This document shows, piece after piece, positions 1 through 9,171 of a DNA stretch of 64,000 nucleotides. Source of the DNA: Alistipes sp. (lineage in GTDB: Bacteria; Bacteroidota; Bacteroidia; Bacteroidales; Rikenellaceae). The DNA is taken from NCBI GenBank assembly GCA_017937125.1, contig JAGBEH010000001.1:558001-622000 (forward strand). Direction: 5' to 3'. The notes under the pieces were generated by a model. It searched no databases. It saw nothing but the letters and a program-made list of their open reading frames with translations, and was not told where the DNA came from. The position numbers were made by a program, and so were the translations under genes. How positions within the stretch are numbered: the stretch's first letter is position 1; every line of letters starts with the position of its first letter.

Positions 1-465
1 CACGGGGTGGTTGTGAGGATATATGTTGGTCGTTTTCCAGTCTGAGGGCGACATCGGCTCGATGGAGTGCTTGTGTGCCAGATATGCGAATTCCCGTTTC
101 AGATCGAGCGTGTATTCGTCATTCGGATAGGCTTCGAGAAGACCCGAACCGCCTATCAGCAGAGCCTCCAGCGTACGCGGCGACTGCGCATATCGCAATA
201 CCGTGCCGTAGCCCGCGCGCGAGGCGAGCGTTTCGAAGGCATCGCTGTTGTTCGGGGCGCCGAGGAACCTCAAAAGCAGGGTATAGAACGTCTGGTTCCA
301 GTTCTCGCCCGACGTTTCGTATATTTTGCGGATGTATTCGTATTTGCGTTTCAGACGCTCGTATGCGAGCGATGTGTATATTTCGGTCAGGTGCAAAGCA
401 TCGGTACGCGCGAGATAGCCGTTGCAGGAACAAACGGCGGCTCCCGCCGTCAATCTGTTTATCAT
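1..465 (-). CDS. DUF2851 family protein, cut by left edge
   Basis: The readable part carries an ERLKRKYEYI helix, then ENWNQTFYTLLLRFLG, DAFETLA, a TLEALLIGGSGLLEA block and a LKREFAYLAHKH segment running off the window. This order matches the C-terminal half of the DUF2851 family, whose function is unknown. Full-length relatives, as I recall them, have a long N-terminal half before this point. Here the frame opens just after the stop of the upstream gene, with ATG at 465 or GTG at 483, so that half is absent. It is probably co-transcribed with the Fe-S genes upstream. Either a short lineage variant or a truncated gene; the family call is from remembered motifs. Confidence 0.55.
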   Translation of the reverse strand, partial: MINRLTAGAAVCSCNGYLARTDALHLTEIYTSLAYERLKRKYEYIRKIYETSGENWNQTFYTLLLRFLGAPNNSDAFETLASRAGYGTVLRYAQSPRTLEALLIGGSGLLEAYPNDEYTLDLKREFAYLAHKHSIEPMSPSDWKTTNIYPHNHPV

Positions 466-486
466 ACGCTGCTTCGCATCCACGGT

Positions 487-807
487 CTACAACATATTTA
501 ATTCTATCAAAGCCTCTTCCGACATCATACTTTTGTCCCATACGGGGTCGAACGTCAGTATTACGTCCACCGACTTTACGCCGTCTACCTTGGCGACTTG
601 GGTATTGACATCCTCGACGAGCTGGTCGGCCATAGGGCAGTTGGGCGCTGTGAGGGTCATACGTATCGTCGCGACTCCCGACGGTTCGAAATCTATTTCG
701 TAAATCAATCCCAGATCGTAGATGTTTACGGGTATTTCGGGGTCGTATATGTTTTTCAGTGTCAGGACTATGTCCTTTTCGACTTTCAGAATCTCTTCCG
801 GTGTCAT
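487..807 (-). CDS. SufT/MIP18-like (DUF59) Fe-S assembly protein
   Basis: A 106-residue single-domain protein of the DUF59/MIP18 family. Relatives help mature iron-sulfur proteins in the cytoplasm. Visible family marks are the YDPEIPVNIYDLGLIYEI block at residues 21-38 and the TAPNCPMA segment around residue 54, which holds the conserved cysteine. The C-terminal part (DGVKSVDVILTFDPVWDKSMMSEEA) is typical, and the length is normal for the stand-alone form. It lies 16 nt downstream of the SufE gene, so the two are probably one transcript and one function. The suf machinery itself is not in this window. Confidence 0.85.
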   Translation of the reverse strand: MTPEEILKVEKDIVLTLKNIYDPEIPVNIYDLGLIYEIDFEPSGVATIRMTLTAPNCPMADQLVEDVNTQVAKVDGVKSVDVILTFDPVWDKSMMSEEALIELNML

Positions 808-823
808 CGTTATCGTCGTTTAA

Positions 824-1249
824 TTACTCCTTATGCAGCGACTGCGCGAACGCCAATGCATATAGTTTCATCTGCTTCACCATCGCCGCCAGCCCGTTGC
901 TGCGCGTAGGCGACAGATTCTCGCTCAAGCCCGTAGCATCTATAAAATAGAGGTCCAGATCGGCGATCTCCTGCGGCGTGCGCCCGTTCATCACACGTAT
1001 AAGTAACGCGATTATGCCTTTGGTTATTATGGCGTCGCTGTCGGCCGAATAGTATATCTTGCCGTCTTCCAAACGCGCATCGACCCATACTCGGGACTGG
1101 CAGCCGTTTATCAGGTATTTGTCCGTCCTGTGCGTCGGGTCTATTTCGGGCAGCGTGTCGCTCAACTCGATAAGATAGTCGTATTTGTCCATCCAGTTGT
1201 CTATGCCCGAGAAATCCTCGATTATTTCGTCCTGTATTCTGTCATTCAT
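824..1249 (-). CDS. sufE: SufE family cysteine desulfuration protein
   Basis: A 141-residue SufE-like protein, which accepts persulfide sulfur from a cysteine desulfurase (SufS) for Fe-S cluster building. The acceptor cysteine is in INGCQSRVWV (Cys50), followed by the usual pattern of acidic residues, AIITKGIIALLIRVMNGR and a C-terminal NLSPTRSNGLAAMVKQMK block. Length and motif order are normal for the family. It starts 10 nt after the phosphatase gene and is followed by the SufT-like gene, giving a small Fe-S maturation pair behind an unrelated secreted enzyme. Confidence 0.9.
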   Translation of the reverse strand: MNDRIQDEIIEDFSGIDNWMDKYDYLIELSDTLPEIDPTHRTDKYLINGCQSRVWVDARLEDGKIYYSADSDAIITKGIIALLIRVMNGRTPQEIADLDLYFIDATGLSENLSPTRSNGLAAMVKQMKLYALAFAQSLHKE

Positions 1250-1259
1250 AATACGTTTT

Positions 1260-2876
1260 TTATTTTTCTCGATGAATATTCAATACGGTGCCTTCCGATG
1301 CCGACGGTTCGCCGATGCCGAGTATGCGTGCCACCGTAGGCGCCACCGAGGTCATATCCACGGGACTGTCGCAGCGCTGCGATACGACTCCCGCTCCGTA
1401 GAATACCAGCGGCACGTGCGTGTCGTATGCGTACATCGAACCCGAATGTGAGCGGCAATGCTCCCGCACCTCTATCCATTCGGGCATAAGGTTGATTACC
1501 ACATCTCCCGAACGGCGCGGATAAAATCCGTTCTGCATCTTCTGTGCATAGCCGCTGCCGAAATAGCTCGTTCGCATCGCCGTGGACGACAGTGCGTGCG
1601 AGACCCCTCGGAACTGCATCGCGAATGTCGCCACCTCGTTCTGTACGTCGGCAATAGACAATTCTTTCTCGTACACGAGGTTGTGGTTGAGATATATCGA
1701 GTGGTCGATGTATCCGAGCACCCATTGTCCCTGGCCGTATTTGGCACTGAGAAAGGCGTTTATTATCACTTCGAACTGGCGTACGTTGAACCGCTCGCGT
1801 TCCGACCCGTCGAGGTCGTATGACGGGCTGGTGCCGTGATCCGATGTGAGGACCACCAATACGCCGTCTTCGCTTTTCGCATACGTGAAGACATAATCCA
1901 GAAACTCCGCCAGATCGTTGTCGAGCCGATAGAGCATATCTTCGTACTCTGCGGATTCGGTTCCGTAGCGTTGCGCGATGTTGCGCGACGTGTCGAGACA
2001 TATGTTCAATATGTCGGGATGCCCGTCGGCGCTCATATTGAGGCTCGTCACCGCATATTTCGCGAAATCCAATACTATAGTATTGCCTGTCGGGGTATAC
2101 ATAACCTTGTCGCGGTCGTCCGACTGCTGTCCCGCCGCGGGTTTCGACCGCGTGTTCTTCGTCAGCGGTTCCGACATTACGATGGCGGATGCGCGCGTGT
2201 TGAGATATTTGTCCCTGTTGTATTTGCTGAACCACGCACCTGCAAGGAAGCGGCTGCGTATGTCTTCGTTATTGTACTCTTTGACCCAGCTCGGGAGGTA
2301 GGCTGTATAGTATGACGACGTAGCCCAGCGGCATCTGTCGTCGTCGAGCCAGAATGCGAGCCCTTTCTTTCCGCCCATAACGACTGCCGACACTGGATCG
2401 ACGGCCACCGTTACGATGCGGCTGCTGCTGTCGGCTTTCATCATAGCATCCGACAGTGCGGGGGCTATCAGGTTGCGCGGGGAGTGGCATCCCTTGCCGT
2501 CGCGGCAATCGAGTCCTTGGACCTTGTCGTCGGCGGTTATGTCTACCATAGTGTTGTCGATGTAGTCGTTCCAGCGGTGCGACACTATGCCGTGCGTCGA
2601 AGGCATAGCGCCCGTAGTGACCGTCGCCAGCGATACGGGTGTCGTCGTCTGCATATAGTTATATCGGCTGTCGGTGAATACGGCGCCGCCGTCCGTCAGT
2701 CGTCGAAACCCTCCGTCGCCGAAATTGCCCGCATATCTCGTCAGGTCGTCCGCCTGCATAGAACTTACGACGATGTTTATGACCAGTCGCGGACGGTCGG
2801 CGGCCGTCGCGGAGAGCGCGTACAGGGCTGCGGCGGCGATAAGGGTGATATTTTTGAAAAATCGTGTAGGCATCAT
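1260..2876 (-). CDS. PafA-like alkaline phosphatase superfamily protein, metal ligands altered
   Basis: A secreted protein of 538 residues. The start at 2876 is chosen because a -7 box at 2892-2907 rules out the longer reading from 2924, and MMPTRFFKNITLIAAAALYA then forms a clean signal peptide ending in SATA. The fold is the alkaline phosphatase/phosphodiesterase superfamily, closest to Bacteroidetes PafA: an N-terminal RLVINIVV strand, a TTTPVSLATVTTGAMPSTHG nucleophile loop (Thr79), a TSDHG motif and a late THVPLVFYG block. Oddly, the Asp expected after the first strand is Ser38, the Asn expected near residue 100 is His100, and the usual DxxxH pair reads DTSRN. Activity is therefore uncertain. 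First gene of the run into sufE. Confidence 0.8.
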   Translation of the reverse strand: MMPTRFFKNITLIAAAALYALSATAADRPRLVINIVVSSMQADDLTRYAGNFGDGGFRRLTDGGAVFTDSRYNYMQTTTPVSLATVTTGAMPSTHGIVSHRWNDYIDNTMVDITADDKVQGLDCRDGKGCHSPRNLIAPALSDAMMKADSSSRIVTVAVDPVSAVVMGGKKGLAFWLDDDRCRWATSSYYTAYLPSWVKEYNNEDIRSRFLAGAWFSKYNRDKYLNTRASAIVMSEPLTKNTRSKPAAGQQSDDRDKVMYTPTGNTIVLDFAKYAVTSLNMSADGHPDILNICLDTSRNIAQRYGTESAEYEDMLYRLDNDLAEFLDYVFTYAKSEDGVLVVLTSDHGTSPSYDLDGSERERFNVRQFEVIINAFLSAKYGQGQWVLGYIDHSIYLNHNLVYEKELSIADVQNEVATFAMQFRGVSHALSSTAMRTSYFGSGYAQKMQNGFYPRRSGDVVINLMPEWIEVREHCRSHSGSMYAYDTHVPLVFYGAGVVSQRCDSPVDMTSVAPTVARILGIGEPSASEGTVLNIHREK

Positions 2877-2891
2877 ACGTTGTTTGAACGA

Positions 2892-2907
2892 CAAAATTAC
2901 AAATTTA
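2892..2907 (-). promoter_or_regulatory. Overlapping -7 boxes before the PafA-like gene
   Basis: Read on the minus strand, TAAATTTG (2907-2900) and TAATTTTG (2899-2892) both fit the Bacteroidetes TAnnTTTG box. The second box ends 15 nt before the ATG at 2876. Either places transcription start inside the longer reading frame and so supports the 2876 start. Confidence 0.5.
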
Positions 2908-2933
2908 TTCGATAAGTCATCCAAAAAACGGCC

Positions 2934-3896
2934 TTATTGCAATATCGATGCGAAATATGCCAGCTCTGCCGACAAATCCACACCCTCGACGGTCTGTATC
3001 TCCTCGATTTGCCGTCGGCAGAATTCGCGATAGGCCTCATCGGCGGGATTTTGCGGACGGTGCGCCGCGGCAGCGGCGATTTTCTCCACACGGGGCAGAA
3101 GCCTTTTCGCCTGCTCCGACAGCGCCGCATCGAAAAACTTTTCGCGTATGTACGCGATCGCTCGGGATGACGGGTGTACCAAATCGTCGGCATAGAAACG
3201 GTAGTCGCGCAGATCGTCGTTGAGTATTTCGTATGCGGGAAAATAGTATGCGTTCGCGAATCTTCGTACGAGTTCCGCGACAGCTACCTTCAGCGTCGCC
3301 TTGCTCAGGAAATTTTCGTCGGCGCCATCGCCCAAGTGCCGTACCGGACTGACCGTGAAGATGATCTTTTTCTTCGCGAGCATACCGTCGAGGAGCGGGG
3401 CGAACAGCCCGACGATCTCTTCGACCGTCATTCTTCGACGGGTGAATCCGTTTGCCGGCTGCTTGTGGCAGTTCGCCACGACTTTCCCCGTTTCGTTCAG
3501 CACATATACCCACGCGGTTCCGAACGTGATTATCATACGGTCGCATTCCTGCAAGGCGTTGTGTCCCGCCGCTATGGCCGCATCGATATTTGCGAGGGCT
3601 TTTTCGGGCGTTTCGGCCGCCAGCGTACCGTGGAAATCGTAGTCGAACCATCGTCCGCCGCTTTCGCGCAGTTCGCCTGTCGCCGCTTTCCGTCCGCTCT
3701 CGAAGCGATGCAGCGTCTGCGCGATGGATGCGGGGTTGAACAATACGCCAGTCGGATTCGATACGACGCGGAATTTGGCGTCTTTCAATATTTTCGACAT
3801 ATTGTCGGCGAAGCAGGAGCCGAGTGCCAGTATTCGGTTATCGTATCCGAACTTGTCGGCGAAAGGCGCGATTTCTATTTCGGTGCGGAATTTCAT
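2934..3896 (-). CDS. GSCFA domain protein
   Basis: A 320-residue GSCFA-family protein, named after the motif visible here as LALGSCFADNM near residue 22. The family is placed among SGNH-like hydrolases, but I know of no settled substrate. Supporting segments are NPTGVLFNP, a TFGTAWVYV strand, FTVSPVRHL and DLVHPSSRA near the C-terminus, the last two resembling the SPV and D-x-x-H blocks of the fold. No signal peptide is seen, so it should be cytoplasmic. The ATG at 3896 overlaps the stop of the acetyltransferase as ATGA, indicating translational coupling; the frame extends upstream but that part is the acetyltransferase in another frame. Confidence 0.88.
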   Translation of the reverse strand: MKFRTEIEIAPFADKFGYDNRILALGSCFADNMSKILKDAKFRVVSNPTGVLFNPASIAQTLHRFESGRKAATGELRESGGRWFDYDFHGTLAAETPEKALANIDAAIAAGHNALQECDRMIITFGTAWVYVLNETGKVVANCHKQPANGFTRRRMTVEEIVGLFAPLLDGMLAKKKIIFTVSPVRHLGDGADENFLSKATLKVAVAELVRRFANAYYFPAYEILNDDLRDYRFYADDLVHPSSRAIAYIREKFFDAALSEQAKRLLPRVEKIAAAAAHRPQNPADEAYREFCRRQIEEIQTVEGVDLSAELAYFASILQ

Positions 3897-4435
3897 CTCT
3901 CGACTGTAGTATTGTAGACCGTTTCGTAAATCGTATCGCGAATGTCGGCGAACTCGCTGTCGTCGAGGGCGCGGCCGTATGACAGAATATGCATCGGCAG
4001 GGAACTTTGCTGCGGCGTGTAGGCAGGCTGCCGATACGGTTGGGGACATATAGCGAATCCGTGACGGACATAGAACCCGAGCCTGCGACGGCTCATTTCA
4101 TCCGTTGCCGTCTCTGCTTCGAGAATTACGGTTTTGCCCGCATTCGCTGTCGTTGCGTCTATTATTTCCCCTCCGAGACCTCCGCTGCGCATAGACGGTA
4201 CTATGGCGAAATGCTCGACATATGCGAACTCGCCGAGGTCCCAGCAGGTGATGAACCCCGCAAACGAGCCCTCTTTCTCTATCGCGTTTACCCTGAATTT
4301 CCCGCTTTCGCGTGCGAGCCGCTCTACCGACACGACAGGACGACGCTCGCATTCGGGAAACGATTCGGTATACAGAGATACGAATGCATCCCACAACGCG
4401 GCATCGTCGGGCGTTATGGCTTTTATTTGTAACAT
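3893..4435 (-). CDS. GNAT family N-acetyltransferase
   Basis: A 180-residue cytoplasmic acetyltransferase-fold protein. An N-terminal ITPDDAALWDAFVSLYTESFP helix leads to the strand AYVEHFAIVPSMRSGGLGGEI (about residues 71-91), which carries the R-x-x-G-x-G-like acetyl-CoA loop, then VILEAE and a YVRHGFAICP end. The acceptor substrate is unknown. Its ATG lies only 4 nt after a perfect -7 box, so the transcript may have no leader. It is the first gene of a two-gene operon with the GSCFA gene. Confidence 0.85.
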   Translation of the reverse strand: MLQIKAITPDDAALWDAFVSLYTESFPECERRPVVSVERLARESGKFRVNAIEKEGSFAGFITCWDLGEFAYVEHFAIVPSMRSGGLGGEIIDATTANAGKTVILEAETATDEMSRRRLGFYVRHGFAICPQPYRQPAYTPQQSSLPMHILSYGRALDDSEFADIRDTIYETVYNTTVER

Positions 4436-4439
4436 ACGG

Positions 4440-4470
4440 CAAAGGTAATTCTTTTTTACGAGAGGTCAAA
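4440..4470 (-). promoter_or_regulatory. Consensus promoter of the GNAT-GSCFA operon
   Basis: On the minus strand TTTG (4470-4467), a 19-nt spacer and TACCTTTG (4447-4440) match the Bacteroidetes -33/-7 consensus exactly. Only 4 nt separate the box from the ATG at 4435, which predicts a leaderless message. Confidence 0.7.
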
Positions 4471-4570
4471 TTTCCGTTCTCGACGTCATACGGCAATACT
4501 TATCCGAAGGCGTGATTTGATTTTGTTATTTAATGAATGCGGATTGATACCTCCGCATTCGTGCCGTTCG

Positions 4571-4578
4571 TAACTTTG
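4571..4578 (+). promoter_or_regulatory. Possible -7 box for the glycan locus
   Basis: TAACTTTG fits TAnnTTTG about 118 nt before the ATG at 4696. No good -33 TTTG sits at the usual distance, so this may be an activator-dependent promoter or chance. The rest of 4436-4695 shows no gene. Confidence 0.4.
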
Positions 4579-4695
4579 TTTTCGTAAAAACCGACCGACC
4601 GAATGTGTCTGAAAAATTTCGGCATATAAATAATTAAGGTGTCGGTATGGAAACGTAAGGCTATAACCGTAAAATTTATAAAAATCTTAAAACAA

Positions 4696-7600
4696 ATGAA
4701 GAAAAAGATCTTTGCTATTTTGGGCCTGATGACGGGCCTGACTGTCGTCTCGAATGCGCAGGAACAGTCGGTAAAAGTGTGGGAGGATACTCTCGAACTG
4801 CCCACTTATCTGCTCGCCGAGCCTGAAACGGCTCCCATATTCGATTGCGACTGGTCGTACCAGCGTGCACGCCGTGCCGTATATCCTTATGCGCTGAACG
4901 ACAATATGACGCGTGAAAAGAAAAATGTAACCTATAAGGCGCTTTATCTCGAAAACGAGTATGTAAAACTGTGTGTCCTGCCCGAAATCGGCGGACGTCT
5001 GTTTTATGCTGTCGATAAGACCAACGGATACGATATCTTTTATCATCAGGATGTCATCAAGCCCGCGAACGTAGGTATGAGCGGCGCTTGGATCTCGGGC
5101 GGTGTCGAGTGGAACTTTTTCCATCACCATCGTGTGACTTCGCATACGCCGTCGGATTATAAACTGGTCGAGAATGCCGACGGCAGCAAAACCATCTGGC
5201 TCGGCGAAACCGAGTTGCGCCACCGTATGCAGTGGGCTATAGGTATTACATTGCATCCGCATAAATCCTATATGGAGATTACGGGGCGTATGATGAACAC
5301 GACGCCCGATAACAATTCGATGCTCTACTGGTCGAACGTATCGACGAGCGTGGACGAGAATTATCAGATCATCTTTCCGCAGAGCACCGAATTCGGTGTC
5401 TCGCATTGCAAGGAGTATTTCTGCCATTGGCCTGTTACGGCCGAGGCCTATACCGGCGTCGAGGAGTATAAGAACGGTATTCAGGCATCGTGGTGGAAGG
5501 CTCATCCCTGCGGAAACTCTATTTTCGCCCACGATCTGAAGGACGATTTCATCGCCGGCTACGATCACGGCCGCCACGCTGGAACTATGCTCGTCGGCAA
5601 CCACCATATCGTCAAGGGCGGCAAATTTTGGTCATGGGGTCCCAATTCGGGTTGGGATACGAATATCCTTACCGATAACGCGGGGCACTATATCGAACTT
5701 ATGCAGGGGGCATATTCCGATAATCAGCCCGATTATAACTGGACATATCCTTATGAGGTCAAGAGTTTTTCGCAATATTGGTACGGTATCCGCGAAATGG
5801 GCGGCGTGAAGAAAGGCTCGAAGCAGCTCGCTCTCAACCTCGACTCGCTCGGTAAGGGCAAGGTGCTGTTAGGTGTGAATGCTACCGAGAAACTGTCGGG
5901 TCTGACCGTTAAGGTGTCGAAAGGCGGCGATGTCCTTTTTTCGGAGAATATCGATGCCGCTCCCGACACACCTTTCGTTAAAACGATCGTTATCGATAAA
6001 AACATCGCCGAAACAGAACTTACGATGACCGTTACGGATGCTGCGGGCAAGGAGATGCTGTCATATACACCTGCCCTTATCGATCCGAGCAAACCGCTGC
6101 CTCCGACGGTACGCCCTCCGAAGCTGCCTCACCAGATAGAAAATACCGAAGAGTGCTACCTCGTAGGCCTGCGTAATCTCCAGTTCCATAATCCGTTCAT
6201 CAAGCCGACCGACTATTTCGAGGAGGTTTTGCGCCGCGATGACGGCGATACCCGTGCGAATACCCAGATGGGCGTGTATTGGCGTCTGCACGGCGACAAC
6301 GAGAAGGCTGCGAAATATCTGCGAAAGGCCGTCGCTCGTCAGACGAAGGACTACACCCGACCGAAGGATTGCGAGGCTATGTATAATCTCGGACTTATTC
6401 TGAAAGCCGAAGGCAAGACTGAAGCAGCTATGGATACCCTCTATCGTGCCGTGTGGAACTATGCTTACAATTCGGCCGCCAATTTCCAGCTCGCGCAGAT
6501 TTATATGGGTCTCGGTGACAAGGATATGGCCCTCGACCGTCTGAATGAGGCCATAACGTATAACGGCAACAATATCGCCGCTCTCAATCTCAAGGCCTCC
6601 ATTCTCCGTATTTCGGGAGATAAGAACGGTGCGCGCGAACTTATCGACCGCGTATCGGCATTCGATCCCGTGAATACCTATGCGGCATACGAACGTAAAT
6701 TGCTCGACGGCAACGACGAGGTCACGACACTTATGCGCGACAATGTAGAGGCGTATATCGAACTCGCCCTGACTTATTTGCACAACGGCTTTACCGACAC
6801 GGCTGTCGATCTGTTGCGTTATATCGATACGAAAGAGGCGTATCCCGTAACGAAGATGTGGCTCGGTTACTTGGCAGACAAGGCGGGCGACGGCAGTGCG
6901 GCGAAGAAGTATTATGATGCCGCTTTGGCACTGCCTACCGAGTATTGCCACCCGTTCCGCCTGGAGACTGTCGCCGTGCTCGAAAAGATACGCGACTATG
7001 CTCCGCAGAATTATAAGATATACTACTATCTCGGCAATATTTTCTACGACAAGCAGCCGGAACGCGCAGTCGCCGAGTGGAAAAAATGCGTGGAAATCAA
7101 CCCCGAATTCGCAATGGCCTGGCGTAATCTGGGCTGGGCGAATTGGAAATATACGAAGAACTACGCCGAAGCTGCCGAGTATTATCGCAAGGCCGTTGCC
7201 CTCGACCGTTCGCAGGCGATTTTCCTCGAAGAGCTCGATCAGGTGTACGAAGCCAAGGGCGAGGATGTCCGCGTACGTTACGAATTGCTGAAGAGTACTC
7301 ACGATGTGAACGTAAAACGCTACTATCCGCTTGCCGCCGAGGTTATTACAGGTACGTTCGTCGGAGATTACGATTATGTCGTCGATCTGCTCCGCAAGTG
7401 TTATTTCCCCACGCGCGAGGGTGTCGCCAATTTCCACGACGTATATGTAAATGCGTTGTTGCTCGCGGGCGAGAGCAAGCTCGGCGAGGGCAGGACTGCC
7501 GAAGCCGTCGCTTTATACGAGGAGGCGTTCGAATATCCGTCGAATCATCAGGTATTCTATGTCGATACCCGTGTTCCGCGCGATGCACAGATATATTATA

Positions 7601-7995
7601 TGATTGCCGATGCTTATGAAAAGGCAGGCAACAAGTCGAAAGCGGCGCTCAATTACCGCAAGGCCGCAGCCGTGAATGTCAAGAAGACGGATTACCGTTA
7701 CTGGCAGGCCCTTGCGTTGCGCAAGTTGGGCAAGACGGCCGAAGCCGATGCGTTGTTCGATGCTCTCGTCGAGGCGGGACGCGATGCCGTCGTCGAAAGT
7801 TTCGTGAATTTCTACGGTGCCGAAGGTACTACGGGCGAGACCGTCGAGTCCATAAATACGAAAGCATACTATACCCAGGGTCTGGGTTATCTCGGTCGCG
7901 GAGACAAGGCCGAAGCGAAGAGGTGTTTCGCGAAGTCGGTAGAACTGAAACCCGATAACCTCTGGTCGGTGCGTATGCTCGAAAAACTTAAATAA
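4696..7995 (+). CDS. DUF5107 domain protein with TPR repeats
   Basis: A secreted protein of 1099 residues. The start at 4696 gives a good signal peptide (MKKKIFAILGLMTGLTVVSNA); the frame opens earlier but that lacks signal character. Residues about 55-360 form a DUF5107 domain, with LPEIGGRLFYAVDKTNGYDI and SGGVEWNFFHHHR as its most recognisable blocks. As I recall, this domain belongs to the galactose mutarotase-like fold. From about residue 508 to the end run many TPR units (for example NTQMGVYWRLHGDNEKAAKY), suggesting protein contacts. It is followed 7 nt later by an aldose 1-epimerase gene. A role in handling sugars is inferred from fold and context; catalytic activity is not known. Confidence 0.85.
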   Translation: MKKKIFAILGLMTGLTVVSNAQEQSVKVWEDTLELPTYLLAEPETAPIFDCDWSYQRARRAVYPYALNDNMTREKKNVTYKALYLENEYVKLCVLPEIGGRLFYAVDKTNGYDIFYHQDVIKPANVGMSGAWISGGVEWNFFHHHRVTSHTPSDYKLVENADGSKTIWLGETELRHRMQWAIGITLHPHKSYMEITGRMMNTTPDNNSMLYWSNVSTSVDENYQIIFPQSTEFGVSHCKEYFCHWPVTAEAYTGVEEYKNGIQASWWKAHPCGNSIFAHDLKDDFIAGYDHGRHAGTMLVGNHHIVKGGKFWSWGPNSGWDTNILTDNAGHYIELMQGAYSDNQPDYNWTYPYEVKSFSQYWYGIREMGGVKKGSKQLALNLDSLGKGKVLLGVNATEKLSGLTVKVSKGGDVLFSENIDAAPDTPFVKTIVIDKNIAETELTMTVTDAAGKEMLSYTPALIDPSKPLPPTVRPPKLPHQIENTEECYLVGLRNLQFHNPFIKPTDYFEEVLRRDDGDTRANTQMGVYWRLHGDNEKAAKYLRKAVARQTKDYTRPKDCEAMYNLGLILKAEGKTEAAMDTLYRAVWNYAYNSAANFQLAQIYMGLGDKDMALDRLNEAITYNGNNIAALNLKASILRISGDKNGARELIDRVSAFDPVNTYAAYERKLLDGNDEVTTLMRDNVEAYIELALTYLHNGFTDTAVDLLRYIDTKEAYPVTKMWLGYLADKAGDGSAAKKYYDAALALPTEYCHPFRLETVAVLEKIRDYAPQNYKIYYYLGNIFYDKQPERAVAEWKKCVEINPEFAMAWRNLGWANWKYTKNYAEAAEYYRKAVALDRSQAIFLEELDQVYEAKGEDVRVRYELLKSTHDVNVKRYYPLAAEVITGTFVGDYDYVVDLLRKCYFPTREGVANFHDVYVNALLLAGESKLGEGRTAEAVALYEEAFEYPSNHQVFYVDTRVPRDAQIYYMIADAYEKAGNKSKAALNYRKAAAVNVKKTDYRYWQALALRKLGKTAEADALFDALVEAGRDAVVESFVNFYGAEGTTGETVESINTKAYYTQGLGYLGRGDKAEAKRCFAKSVELKPDNLWSVRMLEKLK

Positions 7996-8002
7996 TACAG
8001 TA

Positions 8003-9136
8003 ATGAAAAATCGCATATTATCTCTTTGTGTTGCGTTGTTGGCCGTATCCTGCACGGCCGACAGCGCACGTATAGATACCTTCCCGTTCGGCCGTACGTC
8101 CGACGGGCAGGAGGTTACGAAATATCGCCTTACATCTCCGCTCGGCAGTTATATCGAGGTATTGGACTACGGCGGTCATATCGTCGGCATCTATGTACCC
8201 GACAGGAACGGAGTACTCGGAGATGTGGCGCTCGGATACGATACCGTAGACGAGTATGAGAATCCCGACAACAAACTCTATATCGGCGCCCTGCTCGGCA
8301 GATATGCGAACCGCATAGAGACGGGAGTTGTGGAAATCGACGGCAGGCAGGCGGTCCTCTCACCGAACGAGACGGTAAAAGGTCACGTGAACCACATACA
8401 CGGAGGTTATGAAGGTTTCAATCATAAGATGTGGCACGCCGAGCCGTCGATAGATGGGCGGACGGCCGTGCTGACGCTCACGAGGATAAGCCCCGACGGA
8501 GAAGAGGGATACCCGGGGAATCTCGCCTGCAAGGTAACATACAAGTGGACGCCCGAGAATGTCTGGCGCATAGAGTATGAAGCGGAGACGGACAGACCGA
8601 CGATAGTCAATATGTCGCAGCACTGTTTCTTCAATCTGGACGGGTACGGAGCCTCTGTGATGGACCATACGTTTATGGTGGATGCGGACAGCTATTCGTT
8701 GAACTCGGAATGGTATATTCCCGAGAGCAGGGAGAGTGTGGAAGGTACGCCCTTCGATTTCAGAGAACCCCGTGTCATAGGAGAGCGGGCGGATATGCCG
8801 AGCCTGCAACTCGAACGTATGGGAGGATATTCGGCAGGCTGGTATCTGAACGGATATGACGGAACGCTGCGCAAGGTGGCGAAGCTGAGCGGAGCAGCGA
8901 GCGGCAGGACGGTGGAGGTGAGCACGACGGAACCTTGTCTGCTGATATATACGGGGCGTTGGCTCTCGGAGAGTGTGAGAGGAAAGTACGGAGCCTTATA
9001 TCCCTATGCGGGGATGATATTGGAGACCATACACCATCCTAACACCCCGAGAAACCCCGAGCTGCCGCAATGTACGTTGAGACCGAACGAAAAGTACAGA
9101 TCCGTGACCGAATACAGATTCGGGATAGCGGATTAG
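8003..9136 (+). CDS. galM: Aldose 1-epimerase (mutarotase), lipoprotein-like
   Basis: A 377-residue GalM-family protein that would interconvert alpha and beta anomers of an aldose such as galactose. Residues 1-18 (MKNRILSLCVALLAVSCT) look like a lipoprotein signal with Cys17, so it is probably on a membrane facing the periplasm. Family marks are GALLGRYANRIETG, VNHIHGG, the NMSQHCFFNLDGYG block with the expected catalytic His, and GMILETIHHPNTP with the expected catalytic Glu. Length is slightly above the cytoplasmic form because of the signal. It follows the DUF5107 gene by 7 nt and probably shares its transcript. Confidence 0.93.
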   Translation: MKNRILSLCVALLAVSCTADSARIDTFPFGRTSDGQEVTKYRLTSPLGSYIEVLDYGGHIVGIYVPDRNGVLGDVALGYDTVDEYENPDNKLYIGALLGRYANRIETGVVEIDGRQAVLSPNETVKGHVNHIHGGYEGFNHKMWHAEPSIDGRTAVLTLTRISPDGEEGYPGNLACKVTYKWTPENVWRIEYEAETDRPTIVNMSQHCFFNLDGYGASVMDHTFMVDADSYSLNSEWYIPESRESVEGTPFDFREPRVIGERADMPSLQLERMGGYSAGWYLNGYDGTLRKVAKLSGAASGRTVEVSTTEPCLLIYTGRWLSESVRGKYGALYPYAGMILETIHHPNTPRNPELPQCTLRPNEKYRSVTEYRFGIAD

Positions 9137-9171
9137 CCGTATGGCAAATATGACCTCCTGAAATAAAACGG

